Assembly (NCBI GenBank): GCA_031291715.1
Contig: JARLIN010000347.1
Span: 1 to 33,133 of the forward strand
Length of the DNA stretch: 33,133 nucleotides
Direction: 5' to 3'
Source of the DNA: Rhodopila sp.
GTDB lineage: Bacteria > Pseudomonadota > Alphaproteobacteria > Acetobacterales > Acetobacteraceae
Positions 17,429 to 24,851 of this stretch are shown here, piece after piece. Position numbers and translations under genes: made by a program. Each line of letters opens with the position of its first letter. The stretch's first letter is position 1. The notes beneath the pieces were generated by a model. That model had not been told where the DNA came from. It did not search any database and worked only from the letters and a program-made list of their open reading frames with translations.

Positions 17429-19594
17429 TCACCCCGCGGCCTTCGCCTCCCGCCGGCGGCGGTGCAGGATGAACTCGGTATAGCCATTCGGCTGCGTCCG
17501 CCCGTCGAAGATCAGGTCGGAGGCCGCCTTGAACGCCACGCCATCGAATCCCGGTGCCATCGGCTTATAGAGCGGATCGTCGGCGTTCTGCCGGTCCACC
17601 ACCAGCGCCATCCGCTTCAGCGCCTCGGTTACCTGCTCCTTGGTCACCACGCCATGATGCAGCCAGTTGGCGATGTGCTGTGAAGAAATCCGCAGCGTCG
17701 CCCGGTCTTCCATCAGGCCGACATCGTGGATGTCCGGCACCTTGGAGCAACCGATTCCCTGGTCGATCCAGCGCACCACGTACCCGAGGATGCCCTGGCA
17801 GTTATTGTCCAGCTCCTGCCGCAAATCGTCGGGTGACCAGTTCTGGCCTTCCGCCACCGGGATCGTCAGCAAGTCCTTCAATGCTGCCCGTTTGCGTGAT
17901 GCCAACTCGGTCTGCCGGGCGGCGACATCGACCTGATGATAATGCAGCGCATGCAGCGTGGCGGCGGTGGGCGAGGGGACCCACGCCGTGTTCGCCCCCG
18001 CCATCGGATGCGCGATCTTCTGCGCCAGCATGTCCGCCATCCGGTCCGGCGCCGCCCACATGCCCTTGCCGATCTGGGCCTTGCCGCGCAGCCCGCATTC
18101 CAGGCCGATATCGACGTTTTGGTCCTCGTACGCCTTGATCCAGGCGGTGCCGCGCATCTCGTTCTTGCGGATCATCGGCCCGGTTTCGATCGAGGTATGA
18201 ATCTCATCGCCCGTCCGGTCGAGGAAGCCGGTGTTGATGAACACCACCCGTGACGCCGCCGCCGCGATGCTGGCCTTGAGGTTCGCGGACGTCCGCCGCT
18301 CCTCATCCATGATGCCCATCTTCAGCGTGTTCGCGGCCAGGCCAAGGATACCTTCCACGAGCCCGAACAGATCGGCGGTCAGCGCCACCTCCTCCGGCCC
18401 ATGCATCTTCGGCTTGACGATATAGACCGACCCCGCCCGGCTGTTCTTGATCGGTCCCTTGCTGCTCAGGTCATGCATCGCGATCAGAGATGTCACCGCC
18501 GCATCCAGGAACCCTTCCGGGATTTCCGCGCCGGCCGAATCCAGCACCGCGTCCGTGTACATGTGATGACCGACATTCCGGACCAGCATCAGGCTGCGTC
18601 CGGACAGCCACAGGGTGCCGCCTGCCGGCTTGGTGTATTGCCGATCGGCGTTGAGCTTGCGGGTCATCTGTTGGCCACCCTTCTCGAAGGTGTCCTCCAG
18701 CGTCCCGTTCATCAAACCAAGCCAGTTGCGATAGGCGAGCACCTTGTCTTCGGCATCGACCGCGGCGATCGAGTCCTCGCAATCCTGGATCGTCGTCAGC
18801 GCGGCTTCCATGACCACATCCGCGACGCCGGCCGGATCGTCCTTGCCGATCGGGTTGGTGCGGTCGATCACAATCTCGAGATGCAACCCGTGATGCTTCA
18901 GCAGCACGATGGACGGCGCGGACGCCTCCCCGCGATACCCCGCGAACTGGGCCGCATCCTTTAAACCGGTGCTGCCGCCGCCTTTAAGGCTGACCGAAAG
19001 CGCCCCGTCCTTCACCACATAGCCAACGGCATCGGCATGGCTGCCGGTGGCGAGAGGCGCCGCACCGTCCAGGATTTCCCGCGCCTTCGCCACCACCCGG
19101 TCGCCACGGACCTTGTTGTAGCCGCGGCCTCGGGTCGCGCCTCCGTCCTCCGGGATCGCATCGGTGCCATACAGCGCGTCGTAAAGGCTGCCCCACCGCG
19201 CATTGGCGGCGTTCAACGCATAGCGGGCGTTGGTGACCGGCACCACGAGCTGCGGACCGGCGAGCGTCGCGATCTCCGCATCGACGTTGGAGGTGCTGAC
19301 CGCGACGGAAGCCGGCTCATCGACCAGATAACCGATGCTGCGCAGGAAGCTGAGATATCCCTCGGTGTCGGCCGGCTTGCCCTTGTTGCCCAGGTGCCAG
19401 GCATCGACCTGCGCCTGGATGCGGTCGCGCTTGTCCAAGAGCGCTTTGCAGCGCGGCCCCAGATCGCGCAGCAGCGCGGCAAACCCGCTCCAGAAGGCGT
19501 CGCTTCCTATCGAGGTCCCCGGCAAGGCTTCGCGGTTGACAAAATCGTAAAGCGGTTTGGCGATGCGGATACCGGCTGACTCGACATAATCCAT
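17429..19594 (-). CDS. glcB: Malate synthase G
   Basis: Condenses glyoxylate with acetyl-CoA to malate in the glyoxylate shunt. The 721-aa length is standard for the monomeric G form. Conserved stretches include [39 protein letters not shown] and the [18 protein letters not shown] region. Residues placed like the catalytic set of characterised enzymes are R339 (LVRN), E431 ([10 protein letters not shown]), D459 ([11 protein letters not shown]) and D630 (LMEDRATLR); C616 lies in [11 protein letters not shown] at 19594 has GGAGG 8-9 bases upstream, so the frame beyond it to 19768 is leader. No isocitrate lyase is in the window. A small RNA gene runs in the opposite direction about 185 bp upstream. 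Confidence 0.97.
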   Translation of the reverse strand: MDYVESAGIRIAKPLYDFVNREALPGTSIGSDAFWSGFAALLRDLGPRCKALLDKRDRIQAQVDAWHLGNKGKPADTEGYLSFLRSIGYLVDEPASVAVSTSNVDAEIATLAGPQLVVPVTNARYALNAANARWGSLYDALYGTDAIPEDGGATRGRGYNKVRGDRVVAKAREILDGAAPLATGSHADAVGYVVKDGALSVSLKGGGSTGLKDAAQFAGYRGEASAPSIVLLKHHGLHLEIVIDRTNPIGKDDPAGVADVVMEAALTTIQDCEDSIAAVDAEDKVLAYRNWLGLMNGTLEDTFEKGGQQMTRKLNADRQYTKPAGGTLWLSGRSLMLVRNVGHHMYTDAVLDSAGAEIPEGFLDAAVTSLIAMHDLSSKGPIKNSRAGSVYIVKPKMHGPEEVALTADLFGLVEGILGLAANTLKMGIMDEERRTSANLKASIAAAASRVVFINTGFLDRTGDEIHTSIETGPMIRKNEMRGTAWIKAYEDQNVDIGLECGLRGKAQIGKGMWAAPDRMADMLAQKIAHPMAGANTAWVPSPTAATLHALHYHQVDVAARQTELASRKRAALKDLLTIPVAEGQNWSPDDLRQELDNNCQGILGYVVRWIDQGIGCSKVPDIHDVGLMEDRATLRISSQHIANWLHHGVVTKEQVTEALKRMALVVDRQNADDPLYKPMAPGFDGVAFKAASDLIFDGRTQPNGYTEFILHRRRREAKAAG

Positions 19595-19744
19595 GCGGAC
19601 TGCCTCCTGCGGGGAGAGAAAAGCGGAATAAGCGATGGATATTGGATGGAATCCGGCGGTCTTGCCAGCCCTGGCCGGCGACGGCGGTATCGATGTCGCC
19701 ACGGGTCCAGGTGATAACCGCAAAAAACATGCACAAGCATGAGC

Positions 19745-19772
19745 TTGACAGGACGAGATGGCACCCAATGTC
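19745..19772 (+). promoter_or_regulatory. Candidate promoter of the small RNA
   Basis: A perfect -35 box TTGACA (19745-19750), preceded by C as in the alphaproteobacterial CTTGAC form, stands 28 bases before the first nucleotide of the RNA hairpin. The matching -10 region (about 19767-19772, AATGTC) is a poor match, so the promoter is supported mainly by its -35 box and position. Confidence 0.5.
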
Positions 19773-19778
19773 GTGAAA

Positions 19779-19854
19779 GCGGATGATGGCTAGGCCTCAT
19801 CCGCATGACGTTTCCCCCCCAAACTTAAGCGGCGCCTCCGGGCGCCGTTTTTTT
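19779..19854 (+). ncRNA. Candidate trans-acting small RNA (about 76 nt)
   Basis: This is an unannotated transcript-like unit. A 5' hairpin has an 8-bp perfect stem GCGGATGA/TCATCCGC (19779-19786 with 19797-19804), extended by GGC/GCC to a 3-base loop. It is followed by an unpaired TTTCCCCCCC tract (19811-19820) and A-rich linker. A textbook Rho-independent terminator closes it (19830-19854). A TTGACA box lies 28 bases upstream. No plus-strand gene precedes it, so the terminator needs its own transcript. The size and plan (hairpin, single-stranded pyrimidine tract able to pair with Shine-Dalgarno sequences, terminator with U tail) match Hfq-dependent alphaproteobacterial sRNAs. The suhB/MmgR (alpha-r8) family is a candidate by size, but membership is not shown. 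No function is assigned. Confidence 0.7.
19830..19854 (+). terminator. Rho-independent terminator of the small RNA
   Basis: CGGCGCC (19830-19836), loop TCCG and GGCGCCG (19841-19847) form a perfect 7-bp GC stem, followed by seven consecutive T (19848-19854). It is the only classic intrinsic terminator I saw in this window. Confidence 0.9.
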
Positions 19855-20105
19855 GTTTGATATCAAGTCATACCGACACCGACTCTCAGTCGGCTCCCTC
19901 CACGTCATGTCCGGCCTGGGTCCGGGCACCCGTTGCACCATGGTAAGTGGCTGTTCATCAATGAGTGATCTGGCACCGATGGCCGAATCAAGCCTCCGGC
20001 CATGGTGACCATGGGACAGCGGCCGCTGTGTCAGTCTTTGCACGAGCTTTGCGTTCGATCGCATGATTCCCGCGCTTCGGACGGTCCGCCCGGCGCGATC
20101 GGGCT

Positions 20106-21080
20106 CTAACCCCGGGGATGCGTCTTGCGCCAAACTGCAAGCAGCGCTGTGTCGTCCACCGCGGTGTATCGCTGGGTGGTGGACAGGCTGGCATGCCCCA
20201 GCAGATCCTGGATCGAGCGCAGATCGCTGCCGCTCGCGAGCAGGTGCGTGGCGAATGAATGCCGCAACGCGTGCGGCGTCGCATGTTCGGGCAACCCCGC
20301 GAGCCGGCGATAGGTCCGCAGCACCCGCTGCGCCACCGCCGGATCGAGCCGTTTGCCCCGCGCGCCCAGGAACAGCGGGCTGTCCGGCTGCGGCGCCGGA
20401 TGCAGGGCCAGGTAGGCCTCGATCGCCGCGCGCACCGCTGGCAGTACCGGCACGATGCGCGTTTTCGAGCCCTTGCCGGTGACGGTCAGTGACAGGTTGC
20501 TCCGCAGCGCGGTGGCGTCGCGCACGTTCAGTGCCAACGCCTCGGCGATGCGCAGGCCGCTGCCATACAGCAGCGAGAAAAACGCGATGTCGCGCGCCTG
20601 AAGCGCGGGATCGTCGGAGATATCGTCAACATGGCCGGTCACGTCGCGTGCCTGGTCGACCGTCAGGGCGCGGGGCAGGGCGGGACGTGCGCGGGCGGTG
20701 GAAACCAGACGCACCGCGGCGATATCGACCCCATGCCGCCGGCTCAGGTAGCGGAAGAAGCCGCGCAGCGCGGACAGATGCTGCGCGCGGGAGGACGCCA
20801 CCAGCTTGTCATTGGCCAGTGCGGCCAGCCAGGCGCGGATATCCGCCGCCCGTAAACCGGCCAACGCGGCCAGGTCGGGTTCTCCACCCAGATGCCTGGT
20901 CAGGAACCCGAGGAAGCCGGCCAGTGCGTGGCCGTATGCTTCGACGGTGTTGGCGGCGGCATGCCGTTCCTGTTCCAGCCAGCCCAGGAAGGCGGTGCGG
21001 GCGGCTTCGCCGGTCATCGCGGGGATCGGACCTGGCGTGGGCGGCGGCGACGGGCTTTGGGTGGTGGGACGGCGGCCCAT
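20106..21080 (-). CDS. xerC: Tyrosine recombinase XerC
   Basis: A 324-aa site-specific recombinase that with XerD resolves chromosome dimers at dif. All catalytic residues are present: R177 (GSGLRIAEAL), K203 (TGKGSKTR), H270 and R273 (HALRHSFATHLL), H296 (LGHASLSTTQ) and the nucleophile Y305 (QRYT). The N-terminal SAM-like DNA-binding domain spans about residues 25-115. The start is uncertain: ATG at 21080 gives a proline-rich N-terminus, and ATG at 21017 (MTGEAARTAF) begins directly at the domain and would be 303 aa, nearer the usual XerC length. Being chromosomal, single and next to housekeeping genes, it is more likely XerC than a phage or integron integrase. Confidence 0.92.
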   Translation of the reverse strand: MGRRPTTQSPSPPPTPGPIPAMTGEAARTAFLGWLEQERHAAANTVEAYGHALAGFLGFLTRHLGGEPDLAALAGLRAADIRAWLAALANDKLVASSRAQHLSALRGFFRYLSRRHGVDIAAVRLVSTARARPALPRALTVDQARDVTGHVDDISDDPALQARDIAFFSLLYGSGLRIAEALALNVRDATALRSNLSLTVTGKGSKTRIVPVLPAVRAAIEAYLALHPAPQPDSPLFLGARGKRLDPAVAQRVLRTYRRLAGLPEHATPHALRHSFATHLLASGSDLRSIQDLLGHASLSTTQRYTAVDDTALLAVWRKTHPRG

Positions 21081-21156
21081 CAGGTCGCCATTGACCTAAG
21101 AGCGGCCGATGGGCGGAAAACGCTCGCATCAGGGCGATCGCGGCGCGGACATTTCG

Positions 21157-21257
21157 CCCCGGTGTCATGGCCGGGCTTGGCCCGGCCACCCACGACTTTG
21201 TCACATCCGGCACCGCAAGTCGTGGGGCTCCGGGCCAAGCCCGGCGATGACACGGGG
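21157..21257. repeat. About 100-bp palindromic intergenic repeat element
   Basis: Two arms of about 40 bases, CCCCGGTGTCATGGCCGGGC... and ...GCCCGGCGATGACACGGGG, are near-perfect inverted copies around a central TGTCACATCCGGCACC spacer. This is the style of dispersed palindromic element seen in many high-GC alphaproteobacterial genomes, whose translations give recurring GLARPPTT and AKPGDDT strings. It lies between the 3' end of the dioxygenase gene and the xerC start. Shorter look-alikes occur near 26838-26866 and 28525-28552. Confidence 0.75.
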
Positions 21258-21332
21258 AAAGGCGCGTGTGCGTTAGCCATTGGATTATCGCTGATGGAGG
21301 AGGGGCCTGGGCATGACGGTGAGGGCCATCCC

Positions 21333-22214
21333 TCAAACCGGCTTGTCGCCCGCCACCGTCACCCGGAATCCCGAGCGGGTATGCGGCCAGTAGTCCCACA
21401 TCGCGCGATGCTGAACGCACCGGTTGTCCCAGAACGCGACCGAATTCTCCTGCCAGCGAAACCGGCACTGGAACAGCGGATTTTCCGCATGGTCGTAGAG
21501 GTAGGACAGGATCGCCGCGCTCTCGTCGCGAGGTACGCCGAGCAGGCGCTTGGTGAATCCGCGGTTCACATACAGCGCCTTGCGGCCGGTCACCGGATGG
21601 GTGCGGATGACCGGATGCTCCGCCCGGGGATAGACCGGCTTATCGGCGATCCCGAGATTCTTGTAGGTACCGCGATAGGCTTCCTCGCCGTCATGCACCG
21701 CGGTCATCCCGTCCAGATATGCCTTCATCCGGTCGGATAGAGCCTCGTACGCGGCGTACATATTGGCGAACAGCGTGTCGCCACCGCGCGGCGGGCACTG
21801 CTTGATGTACAAAATACTGCCCATCGGCGGCTCGGGGTCGCATGACACGTCGCTGTGCCAGCCTTCGCCGTTGGCCCGCGGGCTGTCCTTGTCGGCGCGG
21901 ATGATCATCAGTTCCGGATGACCCGGTGCGTGCGGGGCGGCCGGATGCAGGTGCAGCGGGCCGAAGTTGCGGCCGAACGCCAGATGCTGCTCGGGCGTCA
22001 GTGTCTGGTCTCGGAAGAAGATGACGCAGTTCTCGGCCAACGCCCGATGGATCTCGTCCATCTGATGGTTCGGCAATGGCGTGGACAGGTCCACGCCGCT
22101 GATCTCCGCCCCAATGATCGGGGTCAGCTTGTCGATGGTGATGGTTTCGTACGGCGCGGACTCGTCCACGGTGTGCCGATACCGGGGACCGTTGTTGCCG
22201 CGGAGCGCGCTCAT
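21333..22214 (-). CDS. TauD/TfdA family 2-oxoglutarate-dependent dioxygenase
   Basis: A 293-aa Fe(II)/2-oxoglutarate dioxygenase that would oxidise a small acidic or sulfonated substrate with O2, releasing succinate and CO2. The facial triad is H120 and D122 (GWHSDVSC) with H269 (NRCVQHRAMWDY). R280 (PHTR), eleven residues after H269 as in TauD, would bind 2-oxoglutarate. Other family stretches are GAEISGVDLS, FFRDQTLTPEQHLAFGRNFG and GGDTLFANMYAAYEAL. The start at 22214 has GGAAAGGG upstream. It is divergent from an ArsR regulator about 110 bp away, which might control it. The substrate (taurine, alkylsulfate, herbicide acid or other) is not readable; absence of nearby sulfonate transport genes argues against a taurine-specific role. 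Confidence 0.9.
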   Translation of the reverse strand: MSALRGNNGPRYRHTVDESAPYETITIDKLTPIIGAEISGVDLSTPLPNHQMDEIHRALAENCVIFFRDQTLTPEQHLAFGRNFGPLHLHPAAPHAPGHPELMIIRADKDSPRANGEGWHSDVSCDPEPPMGSILYIKQCPPRGGDTLFANMYAAYEALSDRMKAYLDGMTAVHDGEEAYRGTYKNLGIADKPVYPRAEHPVIRTHPVTGRKALYVNRGFTKRLLGVPRDESAAILSYLYDHAENPLFQCRFRWQENSVAFWDNRCVQHRAMWDYWPHTRSGFRVTVAGDKPV

Positions 22215-22326
22215 GGTTCAACCCTTTCCAGTTGGACGCTTGCCTTGATCATCCGCCCCGGCTTGTTGGACCGCAAGTGGGATCGGGTCTCTTGAAAAGG
22301 CAACCGCCAGATTGCATATTCCCGGC

Positions 22327-22653
22327 ATGAGCATGGACGCGGTCTTCCGAGCCCTCGCCGATCCGATCAGGCGGCAGCTGCTGGACAGCCTTCATGCCCA
22401 CAACGGACAAACTTTGAATGCGCTTTGCGAAGGCCGGGAAATGACCCGGCAAGCCGTGACGAAACATCTGGCGATACTGGAGGAGGCGAACCTCGTCACG
22501 ACACTGAAACGTGGGCGGGAGAAGCTGCACTACCTCAACCCCGTCCCGCTCCACGAGATCACCGAACGGTGGATTGGCAAATACGAGCGCTCGCGCCTGC
22601 AAGCGCTCGGCGATCTCAAGCGAGACCTGGAAGGAAAGACCGATGAGCCATGA
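22327..22653 (+). CDS. ArsR-family winged-helix transcriptional regulator
   Basis: A 108-aa DNA-binding protein. It begins MSMDAVFRALADPIRRQLLDSL, a standard ArsR first helix. The recognition-helix region MTRQAVTKHLAILEEANLVTT is followed by the wing KRGREKLHYLN. No metal-binding cysteine cluster is present, so it belongs to the non-metal type that usually sits before an AHSA1/SRPBCC gene. I prefer ATG at 22327 (22333 is also possible) over the TTG at 22312. The last 11 bases overlap the downstream SRPBCC gene, so the two are translationally coupled. It is divergent from the TauD-type gene and may repress both directions. Confidence 0.9.
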   Translation: MSMDAVFRALADPIRRQLLDSLHAHNGQTLNALCEGREMTRQAVTKHLAILEEANLVTTLKRGREKLHYLNPVPLHEITERWIGKYERSRLQALGDLKRDLEGKTDEP

Positions 22654-23104
22654 CCGCTTTGTTTATGTGACCTACATCCGCACGACACCGGACAAACTGT
22701 GGGAGGCGCTGACCAGCCCCGAATTCACACGGAAATATTGGTTTGGCATCTGGCAGGATTGCGCCTGGACCGTGGGGGCATCGTGGAAGCTGGTTCTCTC
22801 CGACGGACGGGTTGCCGACGCCGGCGAGGTGCTGGAAATCGATCCTCCGAAGCGGCTGGTGCTGAAATGGCGCAACGAATTCCGGCCGGAACTGCACGAG
22901 GAAGGTTTCTCCCGCGCGACGTTCGACCTGGAACAGATGGACGAGGTGGTGAAGCTGACGATCGTGCATGAGATCGACCGCACCGGATCGAAGTTCATCG
23001 AAGCGGTATCGGGCGGCTGGCCGGTTATCTTGTCGAGTTTGAAGAGCCTGCTTGAAACCGGTCAGGCACTTGAGCGGACCCGGGATTTGCCGAAGCAAGC
23101 ATAG
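22643..23104 (+). CDS. SRPBCC/AHSA1-domain protein
   Basis: A 153-aa START-like (SRPBCC) fold protein of the AHSA1 group. The family pattern is clear: FVYVTYIRTTPDKLWEALTSPEFTRKYWFG at the N-terminus, VLEIDPPKRLVLKWR in the middle and SGGWPVILSSLKSLLETG at the C-terminus, which forms the long closing helix. ATG at 22643 has AAGGA 8 bases upstream, inside the ArsR gene, and overlaps its 3' end by 11 bases. ArsR-AHSA1 pairs are common in bacteria; such proteins bind small hydrophobic ligands but their role is generally unknown. The gene ends convergently to trpE. Confidence 0.88.
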   Translation: MSHDRFVYVTYIRTTPDKLWEALTSPEFTRKYWFGIWQDCAWTVGASWKLVLSDGRVADAGEVLEIDPPKRLVLKWRNEFRPELHEEGFSRATFDLEQMDEVVKLTIVHEIDRTGSKFIEAVSGGWPVILSSLKSLLETGQALERTRDLPKQA

Positions 23105-23166
23105 AGCGGGAGGCGCTCGTTCGGGATGGCGGTTCGATCAGCGTGCGGATGGTGGGCGGGTCGCCA

Positions 23167-23204
23167 GACCATCTTCAAGCTGAGTGTGCACCCTGAAGAT
23201 GGTC
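23167..23204. repeat. 38-bp palindromic repeat, copy 1
   Basis: GACCATCTTCA (23167-23177) and TGAAGATGGTC (23194-23204) are perfect inverted copies; the full layout is 15-base arm, 8-base loop, 15-base arm. A second copy with the same layout lies at 31682-31719. This copy sits between the convergent 3' ends of the SRPBCC gene and trpE and may also act as a bidirectional transcription barrier. There is no T run after the stem. Confidence 0.8.
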
Positions 23205-23315
23205 GGATATCAACCCGCATTGGCGCCGACTCTCCAACCACGTCCTGGCCCGCCGACAGTCCGTGCCATCCGCCAGGGCACGGTGCCGGATTGGATGGCC
23301 CGGATCGACTGGTCG

Positions 23316-24842
23316 CTATCCGGCATTCCCTCCAGCCTTCCCAGCCGCGAACCGGACGGCCTCCTCCGCAGCCCGCACCAAGGCACGCGCCTTTTGCCGG
23401 CATTCCTCGTATTCCGCCTCGGCGACCGAGTCCGCCACGATCCCGGCCCCGGCCTGCACATACATCGTGCCGTCCTTCACCAGTGCCGTGCGCAGCCCGA
23501 TGCAGGTATCCATCGTCCCGTTCGCCGCGAAATAGCCGATGCAGCCGGCATAGATGTTGCGCCGGTCGGGCTCCAGCTCCTCGATGATCTCCATCGCCCG
23601 CACCTTCGGCGCACCCGACAGCGTTCCCGCCGGGAAACCGCCCACCAGTGCGTCCAGCGCGTCCAGCCCGCCCCGCAGCCGGCCCTCGACGTTCGAGGAG
23701 ATGTGCATCACGTGGCTGAACCGCTCGACGATGAAACTCTCGGTCACCTTCACGCTGCCGATCGCCGACACCCGGCCTACATCGTTCCGCCCCAGATCGA
23801 GCAGCATCAGATGCTCCGCCCGCTCCTTCGGATCGGCCAGCAACTCCGCTTCCAGCGCCTGGTCTTCCTCGTGCGTGACGCCACGTCGACGCGTGCCCGC
23901 CAGCGGTCGGATCGTCACGATCCCATCGCGCAGCCGCACCAGTACCTCCGGCGAGGATCCCACGACCGAGAATCCGCCGAAATCCAGGTAGAACAGGAAC
24001 GGCGCCGGGTTGATCCGCCGCAGCGCCCGATACAGGGCGAACGGCGGCAGCGCGAACGGCACCGAAAACCGCTGGCTCAGCACGATCTGGAACGCATCGC
24101 CGGCGGCGATGTACTCCTTGCACCGCGCCACCCCGGCGATGAAATCCTCCTTGGAGAAGTTGGACCCCGGCGCCGGCGGATCGGGTAACATCACCGGCGG
24201 CGGCTGATGCGGCAGCGGCCGTTCCAGCGCCGCCTCGGCGGAGTCCAGACGAGCCGAGGCGCGTTGCCAGGCCGTCTCCGCCGACACGTCGCCGGCGGGA
24301 TAGACCGGCGTGACCAGCGTCAGCTCATCGTTCACGTTGTCGAAGATCGCGAACAGGGTCGGGCGGACCATGACACCCTCGGGCACGCCGATGACGTCGC
24401 GGTTCTTCGCCGGCAGCGTCTCCATCTGCCGCACCATGTCGTAGCCTAGGTAGCCGACCAGACCGCCGGCCATGGGCGGCAGATGCGCCGGGACGTCCAA
24501 CTGGGTTTCGGCGATCAGTGCGCGCAGACTGTCCAGCGGCGCCTTGCTCTCCGCCACGAACGCATGCGGCGCCGACAGGGCATGCCGGTTCACCGACGCC
24601 TTGCCGTCCTGGCAGCGCCAGATCAGGTCCGGCTGCAAGCCGATGACCGAGTAGCGCCCGCGCGCCGCGCCGCCTTCCACGCTCTCCAGCAGGAATGAAT
24701 TGGGCTGGCCATGTGCCAGCTTCAGGAACGCCGCGACCGGCGTTTCCAGATCAGCCACGGTCTTCCGCCACACCAGGCTGCCGCGCCCTGCGTCATAGGC
24801 CAAGCGGAAGGCGGCGAAGCCCGGGGTAACAGACACGTTCAT
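23316..24842 (-). CDS. trpE: Anthranilate synthase component I
   Basis: Converts chorismate with ammonia (from TrpG) to anthranilate, the first step of tryptophan synthesis. The 508-aa length is full. The N-terminal LLES motif (FLLESVEGG) is the tryptophan feedback site. The chorismate-binding domain shows IAAGDAFQIVLSQRF, PLAGTRRRG, LLDLGRNDVGRVS, FSHVMHISSNVEG, FPAGTLSGAPKVRAMEII and the C-terminal IQAGAGIVADS-like element. ATG at 24842 lies 9 bp after the ppiD stop, so the two form an operon. Unusually, no trpG follows; a convergent SRPBCC gene lies there instead, so the amidotransferase subunit must be encoded elsewhere. Confidence 0.97.
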   Translation of the reverse strand: MNVSVTPGFAAFRLAYDAGRGSLVWRKTVADLETPVAAFLKLAHGQPNSFLLESVEGGAARGRYSVIGLQPDLIWRCQDGKASVNRHALSAPHAFVAESKAPLDSLRALIAETQLDVPAHLPPMAGGLVGYLGYDMVRQMETLPAKNRDVIGVPEGVMVRPTLFAIFDNVNDELTLVTPVYPAGDVSAETAWQRASARLDSAEAALERPLPHQPPPVMLPDPPAPGSNFSKEDFIAGVARCKEYIAAGDAFQIVLSQRFSVPFALPPFALYRALRRINPAPFLFYLDFGGFSVVGSSPEVLVRLRDGIVTIRPLAGTRRRGVTHEEDQALEAELLADPKERAEHLMLLDLGRNDVGRVSAIGSVKVTESFIVERFSHVMHISSNVEGRLRGGLDALDALVGGFPAGTLSGAPKVRAMEIIEELEPDRRNIYAGCIGYFAANGTMDTCIGLRTALVKDGTMYVQAGAGIVADSVAEAEYEECRQKARALVRAAEEAVRFAAGKAGGNAG

Positions 24843-24851
24843 GGCTCTCTC

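Larger units (their letters stand above)
19595..20105. other. 511-bp intergenic region holding a small RNA gene
   Basis: It separates the malate synthase start from the xerC stop. No protein gene is credible here. It contains a plus-strand small RNA with terminator (19779-19854), described separately. The rest has small symmetric elements such as the odd palindrome CCATGGTGACCATGG at 20000-20014 and CCGACT-CTC-AGTCGG just after 19870, which could help end xerC transcription. The malate synthase promoter must lie in 19595-19740. Confidence 0.6.
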
